This document shows positions 1 to 8,569 of a DNA stretch of 64,000 nucleotides, piece after piece. Made by a program: the position numbers and the translations under genes. How positions within the stretch are numbered: the first letter of the stretch is position 1; each line of letters opens with the position of its first letter. The notes under the pieces were generated by a model that was given only the letters and a program-made list of their open reading frames with translations, searched no databases and was not told the DNA's origin. The DNA is from Clostridiales bacterium (GTDB taxonomy: Bacteria; Bacillota; Clostridia; Saccharofermentanales; Saccharofermentanaceae): NCBI GenBank assembly GCA_017428155.1, contig JAFRRJ010000004.1, positions 1 to 64,000 on the forward strand, given 5' to 3'.

Positions 1-3
1 ACC

Positions 4-27
4 AAAAAGCAGACTCAATCTGTCTGT
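4..27 (-). terminator. weak second terminator hairpin
   Basis: Read on the minus strand, CAGAC and GTCTG (5 bp) flank a 7-nt loop and are followed by CTTTTT. It lies just beyond a stronger hairpin (50-85), so the minus operon ending at 184 may have tandem terminators. The stem is short. Confidence 0.35.
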
Positions 28-47
28 TTGCGCTGCCTGAAAAACGA

Positions 48-86
48 AAAGAGACTGAAGATTTTGCTTCTCCAGTCTCTTTTTGA
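48..86. terminator. bidirectional rho-independent terminator
   Basis: AGAGACTG (50-57) pairs with CAGTCTCT (73-80). AAG and CTT extend the stem inward. Runs of T on the plus strand and of T on the minus strand (the A run at 47-50) make it usable both ways. It ends the minus-strand htrA operon and perhaps a plus-strand gene left of the window. The 87-183 stretch shows nothing else recognisable. Confidence 0.7.
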
Positions 87-183
87 TTTGTTTTTGTGGT
101 CTCCGTGAGTCAACGTCAGCTTAACTTAATGACATTGCTCCTTAAGAGACAGCCCGCATATTACATATCAATTTGACAGTAGA

Positions 184-321
184 TTACATGCCCATGCTGA
201 ATTGCTGGACAAGTACTACCACGATCGCGAAAACAAATGTCAGGAGCATGGCGCCTATAAGTATCCATGCCAGCACCTTGGTTCCGATCTTTCTGTTACT
301 TGCTGTTCCGTTTCCGCTCAT
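184..321 (-). CDS. 45-aa single-pass membrane protein
   Basis: A short open frame (ATG at 319-321, TAA at 184-186) encodes 45 residues: a polar, basic N-terminus with SNRK and GTK, then one strongly hydrophobic segment at about residues 16-38. A GGAAGAG ribosome binding site sits 7-8 nt before the ATG. It starts 28 nt after the HtrA-like protease gene on the same strand, so the two are probably co-transcribed. The size and layout resemble the small DUF4044-type membrane proteins of Firmicutes, but that assignment is tentative. It may modulate or tether the protease, which is inference from position only. Most gene callers would miss it. Confidence 0.65.
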   Translation of the reverse strand: MSGNGTASNRKIGTKVLAWILIGAMLLTFVFAIVVVLVQQFSMGM

Positions 322-349
322 AATGATCTCTTCCTTAGATTATTCTTTT

Positions 350-1702
350 TCATGCATCAGCGCTGTCGCCGATAGTAAGCTCAAGGGTGATCTCCCTGCC
401 GTCCCGGATGATGACGAAATCGACAGCATCACCAACCTCATGCGAATCGCGCACCTTAATAATATCACCGGTATCTTTTATTTCAACACCGTCCATTGAG
501 ATGATCTGGTCACCGAGTTTAAATCCCGCCTTGTCAGCCGGACCGCCCTTTACCAGTTCCGCAACAAATACCCCGCCCTGGGCACCGAAATATGAATCAT
601 CGGGAACATACTTTACGGACACACCCAAATACGGACGGTCAACGACCTTGCCGTAATTTATCAGGTCTTCGATTATCTCCTTTACGGAATTGATCGGAAT
701 AGCAAAACCAAGGCTCTCGGATGTAGTCGTAATGATCTTGGAATTAGTAATACCAACCACTTCACCAAACGAATTGATGAGAGGACCGCCGCTGTTGCCC
801 GGATTGATCGATGCATCTGTCTGGATGACCTCTACAAAGTAACCGTTGCGTACAAACTCCCTGCTCGTAGCGGAGATGACGCCCACCGTGACAGTGTCAT
901 CCAAAGTCCCCAATGCATTTCCTATGGCAACCGCAAGTTCACCTGCCTGAAGAGTATCGGAATCTCCGAGCGTCACACAGGGAAGCTTTCTGTCGGTATC
1001 CACTTTGAGAACAGCTATATCAGTCTGTTCATCTGTTCCGACCACCTCTGCCCTGACGTAATCCGTCTCTCCGGGAAGAATGACCGAGACATAATATGTG
1101 CTCACTGCAGCATCCGCAAGAACGACAACGTGCTGGTTGGTAACTATATATCCGTCTTCTGTGATTATGAAGCCGGTGCCGGAGCTGAGCTTGGACTCTT
1201 TTCCGTCATCGACACCCACAATACTGAGAGATACCGTGGCAGGGCTCACCATCTTAACTATGTCGACGGTATTCATTTTTTTCTTATCATCTGAAGATAG
1301 CACTGCTGCCTCTTCCAGTGAAAACCACGGCTCAGGCAGATTAGCTGAGCTTATCCTGTCCGGATCTGAAATGGACTCTATTACACTGACAGGATCACTG
1401 CTTTCCGTGTCTTTGTCATTATTTCTAAAAGCCCTTGTATAGGAAAGGATTCCTTCACGGCCGCTGTTGAGCTTATAGATATAAAGCGTCTGGAAGCCCG
1501 AGAACAGAACACATAAAAGAAGAATTACAGACACAACTATGAATGCCGTGCGGTAATTAATCCCTTCAGACTTTTGGGAGGTTACTTCCTCCTTTTTTAT
1601 CTCCGGCGGAAGAACCTGCGCGGGCTCCACGGAGGGCTCTTCCGGAATGATCTTTTCTGTATCCTTAATGCCGTTTGCAGGTTCTATATTCCCGTTTTCC
1701 AT
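350..1702 (-). CDS. htrA: membrane-anchored HtrA/DegP-type serine protease with PDZ domain
   Basis: A 450-residue trypsin-like protease of the HtrA family, which degrades or refolds damaged proteins outside the membrane. A glutamate/proline-rich cytoplasmic head (1-50) precedes one membrane segment (about 52-78) and a linker. The protease domain carries the full triad: His191 in TNQHVV, Asp228 in TDIAVLKV and Ser304 in GNSGGPL. One PDZ domain (about 365-445) follows and should recognise substrate C-termini. The start has an AAGAGGTG ribosome binding site. It follows yigZ by 86 nt and precedes the 45-aa membrane protein. Length and order match Gram-positive HtrA/YkdA proteins. The family is often stress-induced, but no regulator site is visible here. 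Confidence 0.93.
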   Translation of the reverse strand: MENGNIEPANGIKDTEKIIPEEPSVEPAQVLPPEIKKEEVTSQKSEGINYRTAFIVVSVILLLCVLFSGFQTLYIYKLNSGREGILSYTRAFRNNDKDTESSDPVSVIESISDPDRISSANLPEPWFSLEEAAVLSSDDKKKMNTVDIVKMVSPATVSLSIVGVDDGKESKLSSGTGFIITEDGYIVTNQHVVVLADAAVSTYYVSVILPGETDYVRAEVVGTDEQTDIAVLKVDTDRKLPCVTLGDSDTLQAGELAVAIGNALGTLDDTVTVGVISATSREFVRNGYFVEVIQTDASINPGNSGGPLINSFGEVVGITNSKIITTTSESLGFAIPINSVKEIIEDLINYGKVVDRPYLGVSVKYVPDDSYFGAQGGVFVAELVKGGPADKAGFKLGDQIISMDGVEIKDTGDIIKVRDSHEVGDAVDFVIIRDGREITLELTIGDSADA

Positions 1703-1788
1703 TATCTGACACCTCTTGATCCGGTTCTCTTACTGATTCTATTCCGGATTCCTCACATATTTTGGGCGATTTTGGATCAAATCGCAAG

Positions 1789-2430
1789 TCAGGACAAAGA
1801 GACTTTACCGCCCCTCATAAGAAGACTTTCAGGCTCAGCAAGCACGAGCGTGCCGCCGGACATATCAAGACAGGATCTTATAACCTCGGGACCGGCCTCT
1901 TCAGGCACCGTGAGATCAAAAACAACGTCCTGTCCGTATTCGATGTTGTCGAGTATCCATCCCGACTGGCCTGATTTTCGCGAGAGCATCTCGAAAAAAG
2001 GATAAGAGCAATGTTCTCTCCACTTAAGAGCGGGGATAAGTTCGACCGGCTCACCGTCTGAAAGAGCCATCCGTCCGCTGTCGGTATATGCTCTTTTAAG
2101 CCCGCCCTTTCCGAGAAGCGTTCCTCCGAAATACCTGGTTACGCAGATAAGGGAATCCGTAAAACCGTTTGAAGTAAGAAGTTCCAAAAGAGGCTGTCCG
2201 GCCGTGCCCTGTGGCTCGCCGTCGTCGCTGGATTTCTGCCTTGCTGCCTCTCCTCCGGTTACCCACGCATAGCAAAGATGTCTCGCGTCAGGATATTTCT
2301 TGCGTTCTTCCGCAAGATACAAGGCGACCTGTTCGGGCGATGATATGTGAAAACTCTTCCCGATAAAGACCGATTTCTTGACTTCGACCTTGGAATCACC
2401 TGATTTGCTTAGTGTTACTGCCGGACTCAA
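1789..2430 (-). CDS. yigZ: YigZ/IMPACT family protein (UPF0029)
   Basis: A 213-residue YigZ-type protein. The N-terminal UPF0029 domain has the family hallmarks DARHLCYAW, the DDGEPQGTAG block and RYFGGTLLGKGGL (about 49-120). The rest fits the C-terminal DUF1949 ferredoxin-like domain. Eukaryotic relatives (IMPACT) bind the translation regulator Gcn1, while the bacterial role is poorly defined and may involve translation or RNA. Translation begins at a TTG codon, and TTGA overlaps the Nudix-like gene's TGA stop, so the two are translationally coupled. A GGGAG motif precedes it, and the homologous region begins directly after this start, which supports the choice. Confidence 0.88.
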   Translation of the reverse strand: MSPAVTLSKSGDSKVEVKKSVFIGKSFHISSPEQVALYLAEERKKYPDARHLCYAWVTGGEAARQKSSDDGEPQGTAGQPLLELLTSNGFTDSLICVTRYFGGTLLGKGGLKRAYTDSGRMALSDGEPVELIPALKWREHCSYPFFEMLSRKSGQSGWILDNIEYGQDVVFDLTVPEEAGPEVIRSCLDMSGGTLVLAEPESLLMRGGKVSLS

Positions 2431-2852
2431 TCCTTGATGCTCTCCCTGAACTTTTGATATGCCATCATGAGAAGAGACTTGTCCTGACTGTATGTGATAT
2501 CATCCAATGCTTTAGACACTTCCTCGAATCTGCAGTCTACTGTACCTGTGTCGGGAGACGCTTCGCAGATGTCTGATGAAGCCTCCATAACAAACCAGGA
2601 GATGTTATTGTGGACCGGTTTTCTTCTTGAGATCGAGTAAAACTCGTAATTGGTCTTGCCGCAGGGAGCTATGACTCTGGCATCAACGCCTGTCTCCGTC
2701 TTCACGCGTTCGCGCGCAAAATCAGACAGCGATATATCGCTCTTCCCTTTTATGGCACCCTTCGGGAAACCCCATTCATGCTTGTCATTGCAGACAAGTA
2801 ATACCTTATCTCCTGAAAAAACTATTCCGCCTGAACAATTTCTAACGATCAT
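2427..2852 (-). CDS. Nudix-fold protein with degenerate Nudix box
   Basis: A 141-residue protein with the Nudix fold signature: GGIVF at the first strand, then VLLVCNDKHEWGFPKG at about 17-32. Active Nudix hydrolases cleave nucleoside diphosphates linked to another moiety, using the GX5EX7REUXEEXGU box. Here the matching helix reads ARERVKTETGV. Aligned on the final ETGV, the RE pair is swapped to ER and the first Glu of EE is Thr, and the loop is about two residues longer than canonical. Metal binding and hydrolysis may therefore be lost or altered. It is the first gene of the minus-strand operon with yigZ and htrA, divergent from the DUF4015 gene. Confidence 0.75.
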   Translation of the reverse strand: MIVRNCSGGIVFSGDKVLLVCNDKHEWGFPKGAIKGKSDISLSDFARERVKTETGVDARVIAPCGKTNYEFYSISRRKPVHNNISWFVMEASSDICEASPDTGTVDCRFEEVSKALDDITYSQDKSLLMMAYQKFRESIKD

Positions 2853-2936
2853 GTCTATTCATTGTCCCCAAAAGTCAAATATTTATAACACGATTTTATC
2901 ACAGGTTGCCGTTCTTTGCTCGGCTGACTCTGCTAA

Positions 2937-2964
2937 TTGTTCTTTTCGGGGCATGCTGTATAAT
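2937..2964 (+). promoter_or_regulatory. sigma-A type promoter, TTGTTC-16-TATAAT
   Basis: TTGTTC (2937-2942) and a perfect TATAAT (2959-2964) are 16 bp apart. The -10 ends 6 nt before the ATG at 2971, so transcription would begin at or within a base or two of the start codon, implying a leaderless mRNA. Confidence 0.6.
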
Positions 2965-2970
2965 TGTCCT

Positions 2971-4317
2971 ATGCCTATCAATGAAGTTATAAATAATACT
3001 TCTAATAATATCAACAGCGAGATCGTCAGGCTCAAGAAAGTTCTGACTGTCCTGTTATCTGTCTCTGCCATTCTTGCAGTGGTGCTGTTCACCGTCGGAA
3101 TATCAAAGCTGGTAAGTTACACACAGCCTTCCGAGACATCAGGCAGCGCACCGGTCATTGCAACGATAGTATCCACGGAAACAACCTATACAGAGCCGGT
3201 TGTTTACCACACAGAGCAGCTTGAGGCTTCACCTATTGTCGAGAGTTATTTCAGGCCCTTGCCCGAACTTCCCGAAGACGAGGTCAAGACTCCTGAACAT
3301 GTCGAGGTCAAAGCTTTGTACATCGGTTCATGCTCAGCTATCGACAAGGCAGTCGAGCTTTGCGCCAACAGCGAACTCAATGCCGTGGTAATCGATCTTA
3401 AGAACGAATACGGCCTTCCCTATATGTCCCACGTCGAGACAGCAAGAGAGATTGGCTATGTCTGGGACGCATACGATCTTGACGGGATAATCAAAAAGTG
3501 CCACGACAACAACATCAGAGTCATAGGAAGGATCGTATCCTTCAACGATCAGCTTGCCGCAAAGCATTTCCCGGACCGTGCAATACAGGATGCGGACGGA
3601 AACGTCGTTAAGTTCAGCAACGAGGGCAATAACCCCTTCCTGAGTCCCTATAAGCCCGAGAACTGGGATTACCTTATAGCGATCGGTATCGAAGCCTGCG
3701 AACATGGCATCGATGAGATCCAGTTCGACTATGTAAGATTCCCTGCAGGTGCTACGAAGAACAAAGTAAAGCCTTACTTCGGCGAAGAGGGGCAGTACCC
3801 CTCCAAAGCAGAAGCAGTCAACAGATTCCTTCAGGAAGCAAGGATCAGGATACAGGACACATATGGTATTCCCGTGTCGGCGGATATTTTCGGAATCGTA
3901 TTAACATCCGAAGGTGACGCGCAGATAATCGGTCAGGACTTTGCAACACTCGGAATGACCGGCATCGATTCATGCTGTCCGATGGTATATCCTTCCCACT
4001 ATGCACTCGGAACAATGCTCGGAGGACATGTCTTTAAATACCCGGACAAGGAGCCCTACCTGATGGTATACAGCGTCCTCCATGCCTGCCAGACGACTTA
4101 CAAGCAGCCGGGATTCACATCCTTAAGACCGTATCTTCAGGCATTCACCGCTTCTTATATCGGCAAGGGCAACTATATCGAATACGGCTACAGGGAGATC
4201 AATTCACAGATAAAAGCAATCAAGGATCTCGGCATCAACGAGTTTATCTTATGGGATCCTTCATGCAAATATCCTTCAGGCTCATATAACGGCGATATGT
4301 CGGTTGAGACTGATTGA
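2971..4317 (+). CDS. DUF4015-type putative glycoside hydrolase, membrane-anchored
   Basis: A 448-residue protein with one N-terminal membrane segment (about 23-47), an extracellular Thr/Pro-rich linker, and a (beta/alpha)8-like domain of the DUF4015 putative glycosidase family. Recognisable blocks are VKALYIGS, ELNAVVIDLKNEYG and DEIQFDYVRFP, where the acidic residues are candidates for catalysis. Substrate is unknown. The family is common in sporulating and gut Clostridia and may act on cell-wall or environmental glycan. The frame stays open upstream, but the ATG at 2971 follows the only good promoter and begins the typical basic/TM leader. No Shine-Dalgarno motif is visible. It is followed by serS after 55 nt. 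Confidence 0.8.
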   Translation: MPINEVINNTSNNINSEIVRLKKVLTVLLSVSAILAVVLFTVGISKLVSYTQPSETSGSAPVIATIVSTETTYTEPVVYHTEQLEASPIVESYFRPLPELPEDEVKTPEHVEVKALYIGSCSAIDKAVELCANSELNAVVIDLKNEYGLPYMSHVETAREIGYVWDAYDLDGIIKKCHDNNIRVIGRIVSFNDQLAAKHFPDRAIQDADGNVVKFSNEGNNPFLSPYKPENWDYLIAIGIEACEHGIDEIQFDYVRFPAGATKNKVKPYFGEEGQYPSKAEAVNRFLQEARIRIQDTYGIPVSADIFGIVLTSEGDAQIIGQDFATLGMTGIDSCCPMVYPSHYALGTMLGGHVFKYPDKEPYLMVYSVLHACQTTYKQPGFTSLRPYLQAFTASYIGKGNYIEYGYREINSQIKAIKDLGINEFILWDPSCKYPSGSYNGDMSVETD

Positions 4318-4372
4318 AACTGACGGCTTCAAAGAATACAATATACAGGTTATTTATATATGAGGTGACAAC

Positions 4373-5659
4373 ATGCTCGACATTAAATTCTTACGTACCA
4401 ACCCGGACATCGTAAAACAGAACATCAGGAACAAGTTCCAGGACGAGAAGCTTCCCCTGGTAGATCAGGTCATTGAACTTGATAAGGAGTTCAGAGAGAG
4501 CAAGACACGTGCTGAAGCTTTAAGAGCTAACCGCAACAAGGTCAGCAAGCAGATCGGCGCTCTCATGGCTCAAGGCAAGAAGGACGAAGCCGAAGTAGTA
4601 AAAAAGCAGGTCACCGATATGGCTGACGAGCTCGAAGCGCTCTCTGCAAAGGAGACTGAACTTGAAGAACAGATCAGAAAGATCATGCTCGTTATCCCTA
4701 ACATCATTGACCCTTCCGTTCCGATCGGCAAGGACGATTCCGAGAACGTTGAGATCGAGAAGTTCGGCGAGCCGTTCGTTCCTGATTTTGAAGTTCCCTA
4801 TCACGTTGATATCATGGAAAAGCTTGACGGTATCGAGCTCGACCAGGCAAGAGAGACATCAGGCAACGGTTTCTATTACTTAAAGGGCGACATCGCAAGA
4901 CTTCACTCCGCATGCCTCTCCTATGCACGCGACTTCATGATCGACAGAGGCTTCACATATTACATTCCGCCTTACATGATCAGATCTTCCGTAGTTACGG
5001 GCGTTATGAGCTTCGCTGAAATGGAGAACATGATGTACAAGATCGAGGGCGAGGATCTCTACCTCATCGGCACTTCCGAGCACTCCATGATCGGTAAGTT
5101 CATCGATACAATCACAGATGAGGACAAGCTCCCCCAGACACTCACATCCTACTCTCCCTGCTTCCGTAAGGAAGTCGGTGCTCACGGCATCGAAGAGCGT
5201 GGTGTTTACAGGATCCACCAGTTTGAGAAGCAGGAGATGATCGTTGTCTGCAAGCCTGAAGACTCCATGACATGGTACAACAAGCTCTGGCAGAACACGG
5301 TAGATTACTTCCGTTCACTCGATATCCCCGTAAGAACACTCGAGTGCTGCTCCGGAGACCTCGCTGACCTCAAGGTCAAGTCCTGCGACGTAGAAGCATG
5401 GTCTCCCAGACAGAAGAAGTATTTCGAAGTCGGTTCCTGCTCCAACTTAGGTGACGCTCAGGCAAGACGCCTCAAGATCAGGATCAGAGGACCTGAGGGC
5501 ACATACCTTGCCCACACTCTTAACAACACATGCGTTGCTCCTCCGAGAATGCTCATCGCCTTCTTAGAGAACAACTTGAACGAAGACGGCTCCATCAGGA
5601 TCCCTGAAGCATTAAGACCTTATATGGGCGGTAAGTCGGTAATCGAAGTAAAGAAGTAA
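4373..5659 (+). CDS. serS: seryl-tRNA synthetase
   Basis: A 428-residue class II aminoacyl-tRNA synthetase that charges tRNA-Ser. The N-terminal coiled-coil arm that contacts the long variable loop spans about 1-110. The catalytic core has TSEHSMIGKF (about 234-243) and motif 2 around CFRKEVG and GVYRIHQFEKQE (263-288). Motif 3 reads NNTCVAPPRMLIAFLEN (384-400) rather than the usual GSGLAVGRT form, but keeps the key Arg and the LEN ending. An AGGTGA ribosome binding site precedes the ATG. The 55-nt gap to the upstream gene is too short for a T-box leader. A strong terminator follows. Confidence 0.95.
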   Translation: MLDIKFLRTNPDIVKQNIRNKFQDEKLPLVDQVIELDKEFRESKTRAEALRANRNKVSKQIGALMAQGKKDEAEVVKKQVTDMADELEALSAKETELEEQIRKIMLVIPNIIDPSVPIGKDDSENVEIEKFGEPFVPDFEVPYHVDIMEKLDGIELDQARETSGNGFYYLKGDIARLHSACLSYARDFMIDRGFTYYIPPYMIRSSVVTGVMSFAEMENMMYKIEGEDLYLIGTSEHSMIGKFIDTITDEDKLPQTLTSYSPCFRKEVGAHGIEERGVYRIHQFEKQEMIVVCKPEDSMTWYNKLWQNTVDYFRSLDIPVRTLECCSGDLADLKVKSCDVEAWSPRQKKYFEVGSCSNLGDAQARRLKIRIRGPEGTYLAHTLNNTCVAPPRMLIAFLENNLNEDGSIRIPEALRPYMGGKSVIEVKK

Positions 5660-5682
5660 TTAAATACTGAACAAAAACAAAC

Positions 5683-5714
5683 GGGGTGTCTTCAAACTTC
5701 AAGACACCCCTTTT
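5683..5714. terminator. bidirectional terminator between serS and the MutS-like gene
   Basis: GGGGTGTCTT (5683-5692) pairs perfectly with AAGACACCCC (5701-5710) around an 8-nt loop. TTTT follows on the plus strand, and the minus strand has a T-rich tail (GTTTGTTTTTG). It serves the convergent serS and MutS-like genes. Confidence 0.9.
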
Positions 5715-5730
5715 ATGGTCAGTTATATGA

Positions 5731-7308
5731 TCAGAGCTCTTTCATCTGCTCATATGTAATGCCGTACTTCTCGGCTATATTTCTCGCGTATGAACTCGTG
5801 TCAGGATCGCTGCGCCTTACCTTGAACGTGTTCTTATTCTCCTTCATCTCCATGACGATGCTTACTACAGAGCTCTCACCTTCCCAGGCATTCATTTCCG
5901 GAATCGCTGCTGCGAGCTCGTGGATATGCGTGTTGAAGATAACGTAAGATCCTTTCTCTTTAAGGATGCGGATAAGATCCTTTGCAAGGAACATCGCGTC
6001 AGCCGAAGATGTGGTCGAGAACGTCTCGTTAAAAAGGATGAGAGTCTCCCTGTCTGAATCTTTGACTATCTCCTTGATCCTTATTGCTTCTTCACCGAGC
6101 CTTCCGTAGTTGATCGTAAGGTTCTCATCGATCGGGAAGTGCGTGAGGACATTCTTAAACGGCAGACCCTTAAACGAATCGGCCGTTACGAACATGCCGA
6201 GTGACGCCATGACCGATATAAGACCCACGCCCTGTTCGAGTATCGTCTTGCCGCCGCGGTTAGGGCCGGTGAGAATAAACAGCTTCTCTTTATCCGTGAA
6301 CGAGAAATCATTCTTAACGATCTGCTCCTGCCCTGCTATAGCAAGACGGATGTTGTATAAGCCCTTAACCTCAAGACTGTGTGTCCGGGTGATCTCCGGG
6401 AACGAAGTCACAAAACCATCAGAAGCAAGCTTTTTCCCCAGATCTGCTGTACTCAGATAGAATACAAGTCCGTTATAGATGTTCGTGAGGATGCGCGAAT
6501 CATACTTGGCGTGTTTCTTGATAAGATGTCTTATCTCTCCGGTATGCTTCCACAGGTGTTTCTTCAAGTGGGGCGTCATAGCCGTAAGAAGCGGATCCTG
6601 GTATTTGTAAGTGTTGAAAGGATTCTTTATCCTGGATCCCACAGCCACATCCATAATGGTATAAGACGATCTCGGTTTAAAATCGACAAACTCGATGGCA
6701 GAGACATTCTCTATCTCCATATCGGGTGTAAGCGAGACGCCGATGACAGCGCCTTTCGCGCTCGAGAGGTCATCGTGGATCTTCTCGATATCAGGCTTTA
6801 CCGATTTGAATTCCTCATCTTCAACTATTGCCCTGAGCGAATCGCGGAGGCTTAGGAGGCCCTCGGATCTGATGTCATTCTCACTTAATGCGTTATGGAT
6901 ATTTCCGACGGCTGAGACATAGACCTTGAGCTCTCTTAATTCTTCAAGGAGCGAATCCAGAGAGTTGTTGCGGTCGTGCATTCTCTTTGCGCCGTTGTTG
7001 AAATAGATAAGCAACTTGATGGCACTGATCTCTTTTTTGAGAGCATCACATAGGCCTTCATTTGCCATAAGATCTTTGATGATCTCCTGCCTGTAGATCA
7101 TGTCCGAAGGATCCGTCAGGACCTTGGTCATGATGTCATTAAGGACATCGCGGTCCTCCTGATCACGGGTCATAAAGCCGATGACTTCACTAAGAGCTAT
7201 GTCTTTAGCTGTCTCTTCAGGCAATTCGAGGAATTTATTGTCTGCCCCGTTCTTAAAGAGAATGTCCATGACTTTCTTTGTATTTTCCTGTACTGAAGTG
7301 TTTATCAT
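5731..7308 (-). CDS. stand-alone MutS-type ATPase (MutS domain III/V only)
   Basis: A 525-residue protein resembling the helical lever and ATPase domains of MutS but without the mismatch-binding N-terminal domains. The P-loop is GPNRGGKT (348-355), the Walker B region reads LILFNETFSTTSS (424-436), and THIHELA (460-466) matches the MutS H-loop. The usual DE of Walker B is NE. I believe this occurs in other short MutS-related proteins, so it may be a subfamily trait. Such proteins lack established roles in mismatch repair, and branched DNA or recombination intermediates are possible substrates. A good ribosome binding site (AGGTGG) supports the ATG. The AraC-type gene lies 94 nt upstream on the same strand. 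Confidence 0.8.
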   Translation of the reverse strand: MINTSVQENTKKVMDILFKNGADNKFLELPEETAKDIALSEVIGFMTRDQEDRDVLNDIMTKVLTDPSDMIYRQEIIKDLMANEGLCDALKKEISAIKLLIYFNNGAKRMHDRNNSLDSLLEELRELKVYVSAVGNIHNALSENDIRSEGLLSLRDSLRAIVEDEEFKSVKPDIEKIHDDLSSAKGAVIGVSLTPDMEIENVSAIEFVDFKPRSSYTIMDVAVGSRIKNPFNTYKYQDPLLTAMTPHLKKHLWKHTGEIRHLIKKHAKYDSRILTNIYNGLVFYLSTADLGKKLASDGFVTSFPEITRTHSLEVKGLYNIRLAIAGQEQIVKNDFSFTDKEKLFILTGPNRGGKTILEQGVGLISVMASLGMFVTADSFKGLPFKNVLTHFPIDENLTINYGRLGEEAIRIKEIVKDSDRETLILFNETFSTTSSADAMFLAKDLIRILKEKGSYVIFNTHIHELAAAIPEMNAWEGESSVVSIVMEMKENKNTFKVRRSDPDTSSYARNIAEKYGITYEQMKEL

Positions 7309-7402
7309 GTATCCACCTTAATAAGCGCACTATTATATGCATTAAATGGTACTTACATTAAGGTCACCACAGTTAGAATAATCGGCACGGAATCAAGGAA
7401 AA

Positions 7403-8395
7403 TCAGCACAGGTCCTTCATCTGCTTCTGATATTCCGACGCGGTCATGCCTGTATGCTTTTTAAAGACCTTCGAAAAATAGTTGGTATCTCTGTAGCCGC
7501 ACATATTGCTTATCTCGCTCACGGAATAATTCGTGAACTGAAGGAGCTTATTCGCGAACTTCATTCTCAAGTGCTCCAGATAAGCCATACAGGACATGGA
7601 CAGTTCGCTGTTGAATGCATCGTTGATGATATTCTTGTTTACCGAAAACTCCTTCAGGATGTCATTCAGCGCAATATCATTTCCGAGATTCTCCCACATA
7701 AAGCCGGCGACTCTTGCAACGAGCGGATCCTTATAGATCTCATCCAGACGGTTGTCCCTGTAAAAGTCGGCAGTTGCGGTAAACAATAACGAATAAAGAT
7801 AGTATCTGGTACGCAGTACCCAGAAGTTATCCGGCTGGTCTTCAAGTTCGTGTCTTATGTTCTGACAGATCCTTACAGCAAAGGCTAACTCCTGCCCCGT
7901 AAGTGAATAGTAGACCACGTTCCTTTGGTGTCCGTTGAACTCAAGAAGCAAAATGGCGTCCTGGTATAAAGAACCGGTAAAGTCTTTAGAGAATTCTGCG
8001 CCCTTGCCTTTCAAAGCCGCGCGCATACGTTCATTGGGGCTCATGTTTTCGCCGTCAGCAACAGAAGATAAGAACTTATCGTATTTGCCGGAATTAATGG
8101 CATCGAAAGTGAATTCCTCGCGGATAAAAGAGGGCTTAAAAAACACCGTGACGGTCTTAACGCCGCTGTCTGACACTACCCTGAAATCTGCTTTCTCATT
8201 TATTGCCAACGCCGCGGGTGCAGCTATTACCCTGTATTCCCCGTTTTCTTCCACGACAAAAGAACCGGACTCCACCAGCACCGCCTTATATGCAGACGTA
8301 TCGTTTATGTGCTTCGAAAACCCCTTTGTCTCATCATAGAAAACATCTATGGAGCAATTCATTTCCGGCCTAATACTCTTTGTCTTTAATTCCAT
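7403..8395 (-). CDS. AraC-family transcriptional regulator
   Basis: A 330-residue regulator. The C-terminal 100 residues form the double helix-turn-helix of AraC/XylS proteins, ending with the diagnostic SVSEISNMCGYRDTNYFSKV stretch and KKHTGMTASEYQ. The N-terminal half (about 1-190) has beta-strand-rich sequence compatible with a cupin ligand-binding domain. The ligand is unknown, and sugars are the commonest effectors in this family. The gene stands alone upstream of the MutS-like gene, so local genes do not identify its regulon. Its ribosome binding site is weak (GCGGAATG). Confidence 0.85.
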   Translation of the reverse strand: MELKTKSIRPEMNCSIDVFYDETKGFSKHINDTSAYKAVLVESGSFVVEENGEYRVIAAPAALAINEKADFRVVSDSGVKTVTVFFKPSFIREEFTFDAINSGKYDKFLSSVADGENMSPNERMRAALKGKGAEFSKDFTGSLYQDAILLLEFNGHQRNVVYYSLTGQELAFAVRICQNIRHELEDQPDNFWVLRTRYYLYSLLFTATADFYRDNRLDEIYKDPLVARVAGFMWENLGNDIALNDILKEFSVNKNIINDAFNSELSMSCMAYLEHLRMKFANKLLQFTNYSVSEISNMCGYRDTNYFSKVFKKHTGMTASEYQKQMKDLC

Positions 8396-8510
8396 ATCAT
8401 TCCGCTCAGAGAGTGCCGCCCGGCACTAAAACCTTCAAGTGATCTGCTGAAAATTCCTGCTTAATCAATTATATCAAAACGCCGTAATCTGAATCTGCGG
8501 CAGGAATAAC

Positions 8511-8546
8511 AAAAAAAGAGGTCGCCTCATATGAGACAACCTCTCG
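8511..8546 (-). terminator. terminator downstream of rpmB
   Basis: On the minus strand AGAGGT and TCTCAT pair with ATGAGG and ACCTCT with a small internal bulge, followed by a run of seven T (the A run at 8511-8517). It ends rpmB transcription. The 8396-8510 stretch upstream of the AraC gene holds no other feature I recognise. Confidence 0.85.
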
Positions 8547-8569
8547 GAATACTACTTTAGCTCAGAACC

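Noticed and set aside
1..170. Start of a gene at the left edge
   Set aside because: Only terminator-like hairpins can be supported; no frame of useful length enters from the edge.
4318..4372. T-box leader for serS
   Set aside because: The 55-nt gap contains no room for the stem I, specifier loop and antiterminator.
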